A stretch of DNA of 64,000 nt from Thalassoroseus pseudoceratinae (GCF_011634775.1 NZ_JAALXT010000004.1:1-64000); one strand, 5' to 3'; positions 54,801 to 62,982 are shown, numbered from the stretch's first letter. Made by a program: numbers and translations. Notes: generated by a model not told the origin, from the sequence alone.

Positions 54801-56510
54801 TCCAACCATCTAAGTTGCCGAACCGAGTATGCGGTCAGTCTGGAGAGGTTACGCCGATCGAGCGAACCGCAAATTGCCGCATCGGCCACCGTGGAGTTGC
54901 TAACCCTCCAAACGAAGGCCGGTTATCTAGAGTCCGCCGCGAAACTTGTCAACGAATTGGCACAGCAATTCCCAGAGGTTCAACTCGCAACCGGACAAAC
55001 CGGAGCCGAGTTCGCCGACGCTTGGAACAAGAAACACAAGCCATCCGAACTTTGGACGCCCACCCACAATCCCTGGTCCGGTCGCCAACTTGAATCGAAA
55101 CTCCTGCCCAACGGAACCTCACAGCGAGAGTTTCCACTGCTTTGGCGAGGAGAACACAGCCCTATTTTTGCTGACTGGTCTTTCACGCTATCACCGACGC
55201 GTTCCCACCTCATCGCCCGCGATGGCTTCGGACGGCCTCGCTGGGAGTTGCAAGTGCATGAAGACGGTCTCCAAGTCCCGATTTACAATGAAAGTTTCGT
55301 CGCTGCGAAAGGACATTTGCTGTTGGTGTCTTTCGGGTCGGAGTTCATGGTTCTCGAGACTCTCACCGACGACGGAACACCCCGAATTCTTTGGCGTCGG
55401 AATCAGATGGAAGATTTCGCGGAAGATCCCCAGGGGAGGGTCAAAGGGGGAAACGTGCAGCGGTTCCGCATGAGTCGCTACGCGGGTCCACATCGACTCA
55501 TGTATGAGCATACGGACGATGAAGGTCGACCGCTTGGCGGTATCACCCCGCCGAACGATTCCATCATTGTCTATCAGGCAGGCACGTTCGTCCGGGCGGC
55601 GGATCGCTACACTGGCGAAATCCGTTGGCAGTACCGGAACATTGCCCGTGGATGCCGAATTTTCGCTACCAACAGCCGAATCTTTCTTGTACAGCCGGAT
55701 GACGAGATTTGGATACTCCGGGCAACCGATGGCGCCAGAGTTCTCAATGACAACCCAACGACGGCCGATTCGTTGTTCGCTGTTTTCGGACAACATGGCC
55801 TCAGTTGGAACCAAACTCGCGAGAAATCCGAACTGTTATGCACGGACTTGGCGACCGGTGAAAATCTTTGGCAGAACGAATTTGAACCGGGAGCTGCCGT
55901 CTCCGCATTCTGCTCCGATGAGGTCGCAGTGCTAGATCGCTCGGGAGCATTTCACATTCTGGGCATCGAGGATGGAAAGCCGCGATTCCAAACCACGCTC
56001 CCGGATCAACCACGATTGTTGATGATGGCCGTCGTCCGAAGCGAGGCCCGATATTTGGTTCTGACGAACCAATACCGGCCCGAAGAGAATGCCAGCTTGA
56101 TCACTCGCCCCGTCGTCGAAGGGGAGCGGGCGACATTCGTAAACGGGATCTTCGCAACGATCGACCGTGACTCAAAAAGCGTGCAACATAGCGCAGTTGA
56201 TATTGAGTCCAGGAGTTCGCTCACCCAGCCGAAGTCTCTCCCGTTTTGGGTGGTTCAGCGGCCGGTGTTTCATCAATTCGCGTCGAATTTGAACACCGCA
56301 AAAAACGAAGTCCGGGTGTTTGACACCCGGACTGCAAAGCAAATCTTCAATGACGCAACAACGATGCTTCAATCACCAATGACAATTGGTAGTCCCGATG
56401 AATCGGGTCAGACCGCGTTGCGATTCTCCAATGCAACAATCGAAATCAAACCCGGCGATCCACTCGTCAACAAACAAGAATACGAAGACCGCCCGGAGAA
56501 CGCCGACTAA
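51885..56510 (+). CDS. Giant secreted protein with TPR and PQQ-like beta-propeller repeats
   Basis: A 1541-residue protein with a signal peptide (MATTSCCPSVPRSLLACLVLIVGWVPSVGHA). The start at 51885 is chosen for it. After a TPR-like region (about 60-230) comes a long run of PQQ/YWTD-like blades (WQTGGPLAGYFFLGPPLPLG, GQLQWRQTL, VVALDLSRRMLLWGY, WDGQVRWKLP, TGKPAWSKP). A second helical TPR stretch spans about 800-1060, then a second propeller (1080-1480; for example RYTGEIRWQYR). Such proteins are typical of planctomycete envelopes and may scaffold outer structures; enzymatic activity is not shown. A palindrome lies inside its coding sequence. Confidence 0.8.
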   Translation: MATTSCCPSVPRSLLACLVLIVGWVPSVGHAQVQAPNRPIFVPPNVRLRQFQPSPRGVHNAEPSFTVDRESTQLLNRARGYLEKSKYDLALPRLQALLNQDSDTFYQPDAETDANRYVSVKAASLAMIDNLAEDGRRLYELQYGPVAKRLLERGMQTGDQVALEDAVRKYNSTEAGFEAGYRLGQWRLDQGEPAAAALQFQSLLRHPDRAKRFEPTLSVMLSAAWAQAGHPEESQAAWDRAAKFARQDRIELGGREYTVAELSKNYIDLFSPQSNRSQLTSRSNDRDWLLFRGNASRTATSPAVLPSSDIAWNRPTLVTESFFGPTTRHRNEIEQLVDHLRMYYRQIGRLSGIPTMHPLVVGDLVIVRALSNVQAYRQSTGELAWETARLDRSLLELLDDPSSRRRINGDARSDLENYLTQRLWLDSTFGQISSDGVRVFAIEEMGFRGRRQLTQRGEPHPSAPTDTNRLVAYDISTDGQIAWQTGGPLAGYFFLGPPLPLGPELYCLAESGGEVSLIVLRADTGQLQWRQTLVQPSRTVLASGVRRTAGISPARAAGVLVCPTAGGAVVALDLSRRMLLWGYQYPQKRSEFTYQRNVANFGIPGAQPAIMIEDSSDGLGDAGDRWVDSTPTITGQYVLLTPRDSNELHCLDLWDGQVRWKLPRANNLYIATTTNREVVVVGQATVMAYDLRTGKPAWSKPIPIDEPAGRGYRSGDYYHLPLVKGQLATIHLPEGRLQAISSIGRDFEGNLVAAGNRVFCQTANRIVGFADQTQSEEQIDQALRENPNDLDSRIRRGRMRLHLGDDAGAVEDFRFVLASQPTGTAVEQLADVFIRRVQNDFGNLENDADLLAKLPMSPEQTRQFFLAYIDGLMNQKRYVDAFLKGIECGQSGTLTSELESVSGTWSASAREQLAARIHFAWNQLSKNERQTVRATTSEIGKNLETVSQAQFWLTLLPSDAVSEDFDRLVREHSNHLSCRTEYAVSLERLRRSSEPQIAASATVELLTLQTKAGYLESAAKLVNELAQQFPEVQLATGQTGAEFADAWNKKHKPSELWTPTHNPWSGRQLESKLLPNGTSQREFPLLWRGEHSPIFADWSFTLSPTRSHLIARDGFGRPRWELQVHEDGLQVPIYNESFVAAKGHLLLVSFGSEFMVLETLTDDGTPRILWRRNQMEDFAEDPQGRVKGGNVQRFRMSRYAGPHRLMYEHTDDEGRPLGGITPPNDSIIVYQAGTFVRAADRYTGEIRWQYRNIARGCRIFATNSRIFLVQPDDEIWILRATDGARVLNDNPTTADSLFAVFGQHGLSWNQTREKSELLCTDLATGENLWQNEFEPGAAVSAFCSDEVAVLDRSGAFHILGIEDGKPRFQTTLPDQPRLLMMAVVRSEARYLVLTNQYRPEENASLITRPVVEGERATFVNGIFATIDRDSKSVQHSAVDIESRSSLTQPKSLPFWVVQRPVFHQFASNLNTAKNEVRVFDTRTAKQIFNDATTMLQSPMTIGSPDESGQTALRFSNATIEIKPGDPLVNKQEYEDRPENAD
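56309..56333. repeat. Perfect 11-base-arm palindrome inside the giant gene
   Basis: AGTCCGGGTGT (56309-56319) and its complement ACACCCGGACT (56323-56333) enclose TTG. It is in frame within the giant TPR/propeller gene and encodes VRVFDTRT. It is far longer than expected by chance in coding sequence, so it may be an inserted dispersed palindrome or a structure in the mRNA. Confidence 0.6.
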
Positions 56511-56569
56511 GCGACACGGCGAACATCGAAATCGCGCCTGTCGCTTACCCAAGGTCGGCAAATGAGGGC

Positions 56570-56839
56570 TTATTCATCAGGGACGTAAGGCAGCAGCCCG
56601 ATGAAACGTGCTCGCAAAACGGCTGTGCGGACGGCTCGCTGATATAGAGCCGATGTGCCGGTTCGGCGGCGAGGCAGAATCCGACCTTCGCGGTCGATCA
56701 ACGTACGCAGCAATTTGACGTCTTTGTAGTCCACATAGACTGGACGTACTGGCTTGCCATCCGGCATGAACCGGCATTTCAACTTCTTCTTGAGACGGGC
56801 TCGTTTCTTCCGTCGTCGACGGATGTCCATACGACTCAT
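56570..56839 (-). CDS. rpsR: Small ribosomal subunit protein bS18
   Basis: An 89-residue bS18. The core [35 protein letters not shown] is clear, followed by [11 protein letters not shown]. The N-terminus is longer and more basic ([16 protein letters not shown]) than in Escherichia coli. It is part of the 30S platform. In many bacteria rpsR sits with rpsF and rplI, but here it stands alone, between the convergent giant gene and a 499-base spacer. The start is not ambiguous. Confidence 0.95.
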   Translation of the reverse strand: MSRMDIRRRRKKRARLKKKLKCRFMPDGKPVRPVYVDYKDVKLLRTLIDREGRILPRRRTGTSALYQRAVRTAVLRARFIGLLPYVPDE

Positions 56840-57338
56840 ATTTCAACGCTCCACAGTTTGGGTTGTCGACTCAGAAAAACGCGACAACACACCGGTTCGC
56901 TGGAGTTCACGCGGCACGCAAACATGGTTACCTTCCCACGAAGGTATCCGGCGAAACTAAGACAAGTCGCTGATTGTAGTCGCAAGCCGGTGAAATGAAA
57001 GCGTTTCAAACGCGAAAACTCCGATTTTCCCTCGCCCAACGGATCGCAAATCGGCAAAGATGACTCGCAAAACCGGTCAAGAAGTCACCAGTTTGGCGGA
57101 GTTTCGTACATTGGTCACCCCCCGCGAAATCCCGACCCCGACAAGGACCGAAACACACGATCCACGTAACCTATTCCTAAACCGGCAGTTACGACTTCTT
57201 CACCAACGAATCACCGTCACCGGCTGACTCGCTTCTCAGAGAATCGGCATGGATTCTGCAACCATATCTGTCTCAAAACAATTGTCGGACACGTCGCCCG
57301 ATTGATGAACTAATGAGACTCCAGAAGGAAGTAGTCAG
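56840..57338. other. 499-base spacer, no gene recognised
   Basis: This stretch lies between the divergent starts of rpsR and the TM2 gene. It should carry both promoters, but no clear pair was seen. No conserved RNA, repeat or coding frame was recognised. Confidence 0.4.
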
Positions 57339-57797
57339 ATGTCCTCATTGACCTCTCATCATCGCCATTCCAATACCACACACTACGAAGATTCGGTCCT
57401 GGCCCAAGATACTCACTCGATGATGCTTGGTTACATCATGTGGATCTTCGGCTTTCTTGGAATGCATCGATTCTATTACGGCAAGAAGATCACCGGGACC
57501 ATTTGGTTCTTCACGGCGGGCTTGGCAGGCATCGGTTGGTTGATCGACCTGTTCCTGATTCCTTCGATGGATGATCGGGCCGACGAACGGTATGTGGAAG
57601 GCCCAGTCGATTACAATGTCGCCTGGATTTTGCTTTCGATCCCGGTCGTCGGCACATTGGGAGCCCACCGTTTCTACATGGGCAAATGGATCAGCGGTTT
57701 GATCTACCTTTGCACCGGGGGCTTGTTCTTCGTCGGTTGGCTGTATGACCTGTGGACGATCAACGAACAAATCGACCGCATCAACCGATTCGAATAA
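57339..57797 (+). CDS. TM2-domain membrane protein with two TM2 modules
   Basis: A 152-residue protein. Two TM2 modules are visible: [21 protein letters not shown] with [19 protein letters not shown], and [23 protein letters not shown] with [18 protein letters not shown]. Each has the GxHRFYxGK motif between helices. The TM2 family is of unknown function in bacteria and has been linked to membrane or envelope roles. The N-terminal His-rich stretch ([17 protein letters not shown]) precedes the first module. The protein is probably in the cytoplasmic membrane with four helices. Confidence 0.85.
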   Translation: MSSLTSHHRHSNTTHYEDSVLAQDTHSMMLGYIMWIFGFLGMHRFYYGKKITGTIWFFTAGLAGIGWLIDLFLIPSMDDRADERYVEGPVDYNVAWILLSIPVVGTLGAHRFYMGKWISGLIYLCTGGLFFVGWLYDLWTINEQIDRINRFE

Positions 57798-57822
57798 CGC
57801 TGAACAAAATCCGGCCCCGAAC

Positions 57823-57856
57823 AAAACCCCTCAGGTTTTTGACCTGAGGGGTTTTT
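57823..57856. terminator. Bidirectional hairpin terminator
   Basis: AAAACCCCTCAGGT (57823-57836) pairs with ACCTGAGGGGTTTT (57842-57855) around TTTTG, with a T-run following. It lies between the convergent TM2 gene and the small minus-strand gene, so it can end both. Confidence 0.9.
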
Positions 57857-57880
57857 ACATGCCGATCGTTCGTCCGAACG

Positions 57881-58036
57881 TCACGACTTCGATTTCTTTT
57901 TCTTCTTGGTCGCTGTCTTCTTAGCCTTTGCGGGCGTTTTCTTCGTCGATTTCTGATCGGTGGACTTTTTGAAAATCCGATCCCAACCTTCGGCGAACTC
58001 ATCCGAAGAACCGGTGTGTACAGTGTAGCCAGTCAT
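57881..58036 (-). CDS. Small conserved planctomycete protein MTGYTVHTGSS..., 51 aa
   Basis: A 51-residue protein starting MTGYTVHTGSSDEFAEGWDR and ending in a Lys/Ser/Thr-rich tail (KKTATKKKKKSKS). A strong GAGGAGTGA ribosome binding site lies eight bases before the ATG at 58036. This N-terminal pattern is one I recall from many planctomycete genomes as an unannotated or hypothetical small ORF. The basic tail may bind RNA, DNA or polyphosphate. Function is unknown. Confidence 0.75.
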   Translation of the reverse strand: MTGYTVHTGSSDEFAEGWDRIFKKSTDQKSTKKTPAKAKKTATKKKKKSKS

Positions 58037-58069
58037 TGCGTTCACTCCTCAGCCAAAACAACATTCACA

Positions 58070-59074
58070 CTAATTCGATGTCAGCCCAAGTCGACGCCGA
58101 ATACTCTGCCAGGGCTGAATGTACGTGAGAAATGGCAGACCATCGACGGTGGGATCGGGGCGTGCAGTGACACCGTCGACTGCGGGACCACGACGAACGA
58201 GCGATTCTAACGCCGCTTGTTCGTGGATGCGGTCAAATGGTTGCAGTCGGCTCACTTCGTTCAAAATGACAGCCACCGCAGACGCGATCGCGTATCCGCC
58301 CCAATTGCTGACACCCGTTACGATAGTCCAATCGGTAGAAATTCGACAAGGGATGCACGGCGGTGAAGCGGGTGGCAACCGTCGAATGAGATCCGTCCAC
58401 GCTACCGCACCGAAACCGATTTCATTTCCGCCGTCCCCGACACCGATTGTGGTCGGTCGTTGATCGCCTTGGGTGACGTGCTCGAATAGCTGATGCAACG
58501 GCGGCGTCCATTCGTCGATGACATCGCCCAACATATTGTGACACCGATTCCAAGCGGTTTTCGGTACAAGTTCCGCGAATCGCTGACGATCCTCATCGTC
58601 CCGACTCACTGACTCAAACGTGTGAGCGGGTCCACTGCGTTCGATGGAAATCAGATGCGTCCATTCTGGTGTCGTGGCGGTGTCATCGAATTGCAAATTC
58701 CCATGGGAATTCGTGTCGAACATGCGAACGATGTCCCGCGGAAGACCATACGCTTCCGCCGCCACACGAACCGCGTCGGCACAGAACGGATCGGTAATCA
58801 AATCCACCTTCCGACCGAGATCCCGAAAAAACCGAGCAAGAATCGCTGCCCCCAGCGGGCCATCCGTTTCTGCAGCAGGCGGGTTCGCACGCGGGACGAA
58901 ATACCCAGTGACGATCCCGATGGACGTGCCATTCGCCGCCAACTCCTCGGCAGCGGATGCCAAATGTCCTAAACACAGCGGGGGAAACTCTTCCTCGGAC
59001 GCAATCAAACCGCGACGGGCGGGATCAGTCCGCACGAAGCGTTCGATGTCAGAGATGATCTCGGAGCCGGTCAT
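58070..59074 (-). CDS. D-glutamate cyclase-like (DUF4392) protein
   Basis: A 334-residue protein of the DUF4392/D-glutamate cyclase C-terminal family. It contains GIVTGYFVPRANPPAAETDGPLGAAIL, GVGDGGNEIGFGAV and an acidic, Gly-rich C-terminal half. In animals, D-glutamate cyclase converts D-glutamate to 5-oxo-D-proline. The gene's start at 59074 overlaps the stop of the serine-racemase-like gene by four bases (ATGA), so the two are translationally coupled, supporting a D-amino-acid role. No signal peptide. The family assignment rests on remembered motifs. Confidence 0.75.
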   Translation of the reverse strand: MTGSEIISDIERFVRTDPARRGLIASEEEFPPLCLGHLASAAEELAANGTSIGIVTGYFVPRANPPAAETDGPLGAAILARFFRDLGRKVDLITDPFCADAVRVAAEAYGLPRDIVRMFDTNSHGNLQFDDTATTPEWTHLISIERSGPAHTFESVSRDDEDRQRFAELVPKTAWNRCHNMLGDVIDEWTPPLHQLFEHVTQGDQRPTTIGVGDGGNEIGFGAVAWTDLIRRLPPASPPCIPCRISTDWTIVTGVSNWGGYAIASAVAVILNEVSRLQPFDRIHEQAALESLVRRGPAVDGVTARPDPTVDGLPFLTYIQPWQSIRRRLGLTSN

Positions 59075-60045
59075 ACGGTGGATCGCCCAAGGTTTGAGAG
59101 TTCGAAATTCCCACCCGAAAGAATAATTCCGACCTTCTTGCCAGCAATGCCTTGCGGGTTTTCCATGAGACAAGCCAACGGCACGGCGGCGGAAGGTTCC
59201 ACGACAATCTTCATCCGCTCCATGATCAACTGCTGAGCGTCGCGAATGGTCGATTCTTCGGCCAAGCGAATCTCTTCGACGGATTCACGAATAATCGGAA
59301 AAGTCAGTGCTCCAATTCCCGTGAGCAAACCATCCGCGATACTCCGTTGACCGGTTGTCGGCTGTCTGACGCCGGATTTCAGGCTTTCGAGAGCATCGTT
59401 GACGACTCGCGGTTCACCGGCCCAAACTCGTATTCGCTGCTCTTGCGATCGAGCCACGATCGCCGTTCCTGCCAGCAATCCGCCACCACCAACCGGGGTC
59501 ATCAGAAGATCGAGGTCCGGGCAATCCTGCACGAATTCCAACGCTGCGGTTCCTTGACCGGCGATAATCCGAGGGTCGTCGTATGGATGGATCAGTGTCG
59601 CACCGGTTTCATTCTGAATGCGTTGACAGGTCGACTCGCGTGCGGACTGCGTTGGTTCACAGAACGTGATCTGACCACCGTAGTGCTCGACCGCGGCGAT
59701 TTTAACTCGCGGTGCGTTGGACGGCATAACAATGTACGCCGGCACATCACACAGACCTGCCGCCCAAGCCAATGCGGCAGCGTGATTGCCCGACGAATGC
59801 GTCACCACGCCGCGTTTCGCATCACTCTCGTTCAGTGAGCGGACGGCATTAGTTGCCCCTCGGGCTTTGAACGCACCGGTTTTCTGGAAGTTCTCACACT
59901 TGAACACGATGTCCGCATCCAAACGCTGACTGATCTGCGTACACGTCAAAATCGGCGTGCGATGGACCCAGCGTTCGATTCGGGTGTGAGCTTCAATGAT
60001 GTCTGCGACGTGTTGCAACCGATTTTCCAAGACCGAAAATTGCAC
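59071..60045 (-). CDS. Serine racemase-like / threonine-serine dehydratase (fold type II PLP enzyme)
   Basis: A 324-residue PLP enzyme. The PLP Lys lies in ENFQKTGAFKARGA (near residue 55), SSGNHAAALAWAA (near 82) binds the phosphate side, and VGGGGLLAG and LSGGNFELS are typical. Segments CEPTQSARES, IAGQGTAALE and ERMKIVVEPSA match mammalian serine racemase closely. It may racemise serine, dehydrate serine or threonine, or do both. Its coupling to the D-glutamate-cyclase-like gene suggests D-amino-acid metabolism. It is probably cytoplasmic, and it is the first gene of a two-gene unit. Confidence 0.85.
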   Translation of the reverse strand: MQFSVLENRLQHVADIIEAHTRIERWVHRTPILTCTQISQRLDADIVFKCENFQKTGAFKARGATNAVRSLNESDAKRGVVTHSSGNHAAALAWAAGLCDVPAYIVMPSNAPRVKIAAVEHYGGQITFCEPTQSARESTCQRIQNETGATLIHPYDDPRIIAGQGTAALEFVQDCPDLDLLMTPVGGGGLLAGTAIVARSQEQRIRVWAGEPRVVNDALESLKSGVRQPTTGQRSIADGLLTGIGALTFPIIRESVEEIRLAEESTIRDAQQLIMERMKIVVEPSAAVPLACLMENPQGIAGKKVGIILSGGNFELSNLGRSTV

Positions 60046-60256
60046 AAAATTGAGACGCTATTGTTTTTCAAATCATCAATATCCTATGATATTACTATCC
60101 ACGCCACCGAACCACCATTCTAGGCGTGCCCCACACGCGTTTTGTTCGACCGTGAACGGCGTTTCCAGTGAGCAGTTGATTTCTTCTTATCTCGGCACAT
60201 AGCTCGCTGGGTCGCACGGGTCGGATGTCATTTCTCATTTTTCCGAGGAGAGTCCC

Positions 60257-61276
60257 ATGATACGTTCACACGGGTCCCGGCAACGATTGCGTGGTTTCAC
60301 GCTGATCGAGTTGCTTGTCGTCATCGCAATCATTGCGATTTTGATTGCACTCTTGCTTCCCGCCGTGCAGCAAGCTCGCGAAGCTGCTCGTCGCACAGAA
60401 TGCAAGAACAAGCTAAAACAACTCGGCATCGCGATGCATAATCACCACGATGTTTACCGCGAATTCCCCCGGAACTACACGCAAGTTGGCGGGAATGCCT
60501 GGGAAGCACTGAGCTTGAACTACTACCTGCTGCCGTTCCTGGAACAGAACAACCTGTACGAGCAAGGTGAAGCGAACAAGACATGGGGCTTCATCCATGG
60601 CACGGTCATGAAGACGGATCTTGCCGCATTCCATTGTCCCTCCGCACCAGAACCCGGCGACCAGACCAGCACGTGGGGCGGACCGGGAACGAACTACGCC
60701 TGGTGTACAGGAAGCTCGTCACAAACCGTGTGGGCTGGAAACGCTTTCAACGGTGCAGTCGCGTACCAACACGACCGCAAACTGTCTGATATCACCGATG
60801 GAACGTCAAACACGTTGCTCGCATCAGAGATTCTCTCGGGATCGTCCTCCAGCGGTTCCAGTGGTATCTACCCATACGACGTTTTCTACACGAACAACGG
60901 TCTCTTCAATTCTATCGCCGATAAGAACTTCCCAACGCAAGCGGAACTCACGGCGATCGGGCAAGCCGCTCAGGACAGCCCATCCGGTGTTCGTCACAAC
61001 AACGGCACAATGTGGGGCTGGTATGCGGCGGCTCAATCGACATTCACAGCGGCTGCACCTCCGAACTGGCAATACCCGACGGCTGGTGGCGACTGCTGTC
61101 CAGGTGGTGCACACGACTGGGGCACGGGAATCATTCCGCCGCGAAGTCTTCACCCGGGTGGTGTCAACGCGGTTTTGGCCGACGGTTCCGTCCGGTTCAT
61201 CACCGACAACATCACACTGCTGACTTGGCAGCTTCTCGGCAACCGCCAAGACGGCGAAGTTCTCGGAGAATACTAA
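60257..61276 (+). CDS. DUF1559 protein with prepilin-like N-terminus
   Basis: A 339-residue protein. The N-terminus is a type IV prepilin-like signal (GFTLIELLVVIAIIAILIALL at 13-33), with Glu at position +5 and the methylated Phe at the cleavage site. The body is DUF1559, with QAREAARRTECKNKLKQLGIAMHNHHD and NAVLADGSVRFI near the end. Such proteins are hallmarks of planctomycetes and are thought to form pseudopilus-like or surface structures. GAGGAGAG precedes the start. A terminator and a small lipoprotein gene follow. Confidence 0.95.
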   Translation: MIRSHGSRQRLRGFTLIELLVVIAIIAILIALLLPAVQQAREAARRTECKNKLKQLGIAMHNHHDVYREFPRNYTQVGGNAWEALSLNYYLLPFLEQNNLYEQGEANKTWGFIHGTVMKTDLAAFHCPSAPEPGDQTSTWGGPGTNYAWCTGSSSQTVWAGNAFNGAVAYQHDRKLSDITDGTSNTLLASEILSGSSSSGSSGIYPYDVFYTNNGLFNSIADKNFPTQAELTAIGQAAQDSPSGVRHNNGTMWGWYAAAQSTFTAAAPPNWQYPTAGGDCCPGGAHDWGTGIIPPRSLHPGGVNAVLADGSVRFITDNITLLTWQLLGNRQDGEVLGEY

Positions 61277-61311
61277 GCTCCAGGACGGCTAACTCCGCTG
61301 AAGACCCCTCA

Positions 61312-61335
61312 AGCCGCTAGTTCCGACTGGCGGCT
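61312..61335 (+). terminator. Hairpin terminator after the DUF1559 gene
   Basis: AGCCGCTAGT (61312-61321) pairs with ACTGGCGGCT (61326-61335) with one G-T pair, around TCCG. A CTTTCC follows. It shares its outer arms with the GCCGCCGG hairpins elsewhere in the window. Confidence 0.6.
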
Positions 61336-61408
61336 CTTTCCATACCATTGCTCGGCTCACCCGAGCCAAGTCCCCACCCACATTGTTGTCAATTAAGAGA
61401 GTCTTGCC

Positions 61409-61792
61409 ATGCGTTTGTTTTGTTTCGCGATGACCGTATTTTCGCTGTCGTTTCTCCCCGGATGTGGTGGAGGCGTGCAGGAAAAGGAAATTGAAGTCAA
61501 AGCCTCCAACGATCCACTGAACGAACCGCGTGCCATCCTAAAGCGTTACGCGGAAGGGCAGCCGTTCGGTAGCGAAATCACCAGTTTCCCGGATCACGTC
61601 GCCAACGTGCGTGAAATCGACCCGGAACGAGCGGACATCCTGGAGAAAGGAATCGCCGATCTCCAAGCCGCCCCCGCCGGAAAACGCAAAGCGATTGCCA
61701 AGGAACTGCTGGGAAAACTGGCCCCGAGCATGGGCATCCCCTCGGATGATTCCGATGGAAAAGGAACCGAAGAGGCTTCGGAAACCGAGTAA
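61409..61792 (+). CDS. Small lipoprotein
   Basis: A 127-residue protein with a lipoprotein signal (MRLFCFAMTVFSLSFLPGC; the lipobox LPGC gives Cys19). The mature part is acidic and helical, with AILKRYAEGQPFGSEITSFP and a C-terminal Ser/Asp/Glu-rich tail. Small lipoproteins often follow DUF1559 genes in planctomycetes and may help assemble the surface structure. Family not recognised. AAGAGAG lies upstream of the start. Confidence 0.7.
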   Translation: MRLFCFAMTVFSLSFLPGCGGGVQEKEIEVKASNDPLNEPRAILKRYAEGQPFGSEITSFPDHVANVREIDPERADILEKGIADLQAAPAGKRKAIAKELLGKLAPSMGIPSDDSDGKGTEEASETE

Positions 61793-61814
61793 AGTAAAAC
61801 CCGAGTCAATTGAC

Positions 61815-61847
61815 ACACCGACGCCAACTCAATGGCGTCGGTGTTTT
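61815..61847 (+). terminator. Hairpin terminator after the lipoprotein gene
   Basis: ACACCGACGCCA (61815-61826) pairs with TGGCGTCGGTGT (61833-61844) around ACTCAA, and a T-run follows. The convergent sugar-isomerase gene ends at 61855. Confidence 0.85.
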
Positions 61848-61854
61848 CTTTCGC

Positions 61855-62784
61855 TTATGGTTTTTGGATCAATTCTGCGAGTTGATCGATGAACTTCGGA
61901 ATCTCTTCCCGCGGATTCTGTTCTTCAAATTCCAGCACGACGTAGCCTCGATAACCCGCATCCTTCAAAATGCTGATGATGCGAGGCAGGTCGGCCGGCT
62001 GCTTGCCACCACCGTTCGGGGCGACCATGACCTTGATCTGAGCGTTGACAGCCAACGGAGCAATCTTGGCGAGATCGCGGTAGGGGTCGTCGGTGCGGAA
62101 GTTGCCGCTATCGAAGTTGACGCCAAACCACGGCGACTCGTCGACTTGCTCGATGATGCTTAACATTTGCTTGGGTGTGGCGGTGATACCCCCGTGGTTT
62201 TCCAACGCAAGCAGCACCCCCTTTTCAGCGGCGTATTCCAGGGACTCATTGATCCCTGCTGCACACCGCTTGATCGCTTCCGCTTCGTTGTCGCCCTTCG
62301 GCGTTTTCCCAGCGAAAATACGAATCACGGGCGCCCCCATCGCAGCGGCGTAGTCGATCCATTGCCGAGTCATGGCAAGTTGCTTCTGACGGGCTTCACC
62401 ATCGGGAAGGGCAAAGTCATTGCCGATCGCCGTGCCGGAGATATCCAATCCCTGCCGAAACGTCCGATTTTTGAGCATCATCAGATACTCATTTGTGACT
62501 TTCGATGGGAAGTAGTAGCTGGTCAATTCCGTGCCATCGAGCCCGAGTTCCGCACAGAAATCGATGAAATCACTCAGCGTCATTTGTGGATCGCTGCCAC
62601 CTTTGCGGAGTTGGCGATTGAACGAATACGCCGCGAGCGACAACTTCATATGCGAACCGCTGGCCGATTTCGGTTCCTTTGCGGACGCGGTTTGGGGGGC
62701 CAATGCCGCCACCGCACCGGCTCCAGCGAGAGCGGACAGGAAATGACGACGATCGACGGAAATTCGAGAATCAGCAGAATTCAT
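61855..62784 (-). CDS. Tat-exported sugar phosphate isomerase/epimerase
   Basis: A 309-residue protein with a Tat signal (DRRHFLSALAGAGAVAALAP, from about residue 11). The TIM-barrel AP endonuclease 2-type fold is seen in the residues LDGTELTSYYFPSK, LALENHGGI (metal-binding Glu and His), FGVNFDSGNF and YVVLEFEEQ, which match the xylose-isomerase-like family. Substrates of exported members are unknown in planctomycetes. The start at 62784 puts the Tat motif at the N-terminus. It is divergent from leuS, with 198 bases between the starts. Confidence 0.9.
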   Translation of the reverse strand: MNSADSRISVDRRHFLSALAGAGAVAALAPQTASAKEPKSASGSHMKLSLAAYSFNRQLRKGGSDPQMTLSDFIDFCAELGLDGTELTSYYFPSKVTNEYLMMLKNRTFRQGLDISGTAIGNDFALPDGEARQKQLAMTRQWIDYAAAMGAPVIRIFAGKTPKGDNEAEAIKRCAAGINESLEYAAEKGVLLALENHGGITATPKQMLSIIEQVDESPWFGVNFDSGNFRTDDPYRDLAKIAPLAVNAQIKVMVAPNGGGKQPADLPRIISILKDAGYRGYVVLEFEEQNPREEIPKFIDQLAELIQKP

Positions 62785-62982
62785 ATGGGGTTCCGAACAC
62801 AAAGTGGCAGGGTGGTGTCTGTAGAAACAATTCGCTTACCATTTTCCGATCGTACGTCAGAATTGCAAACCCGTCGCACGCCACTACACTGAGCGTTGTG
62901 ATCTTGCGCCAAACGTGGATTGCCCGGAATGAAACTCAAGGGCCGCTCACGACGCCTTCAAACCTAACCCACATCGACACTC

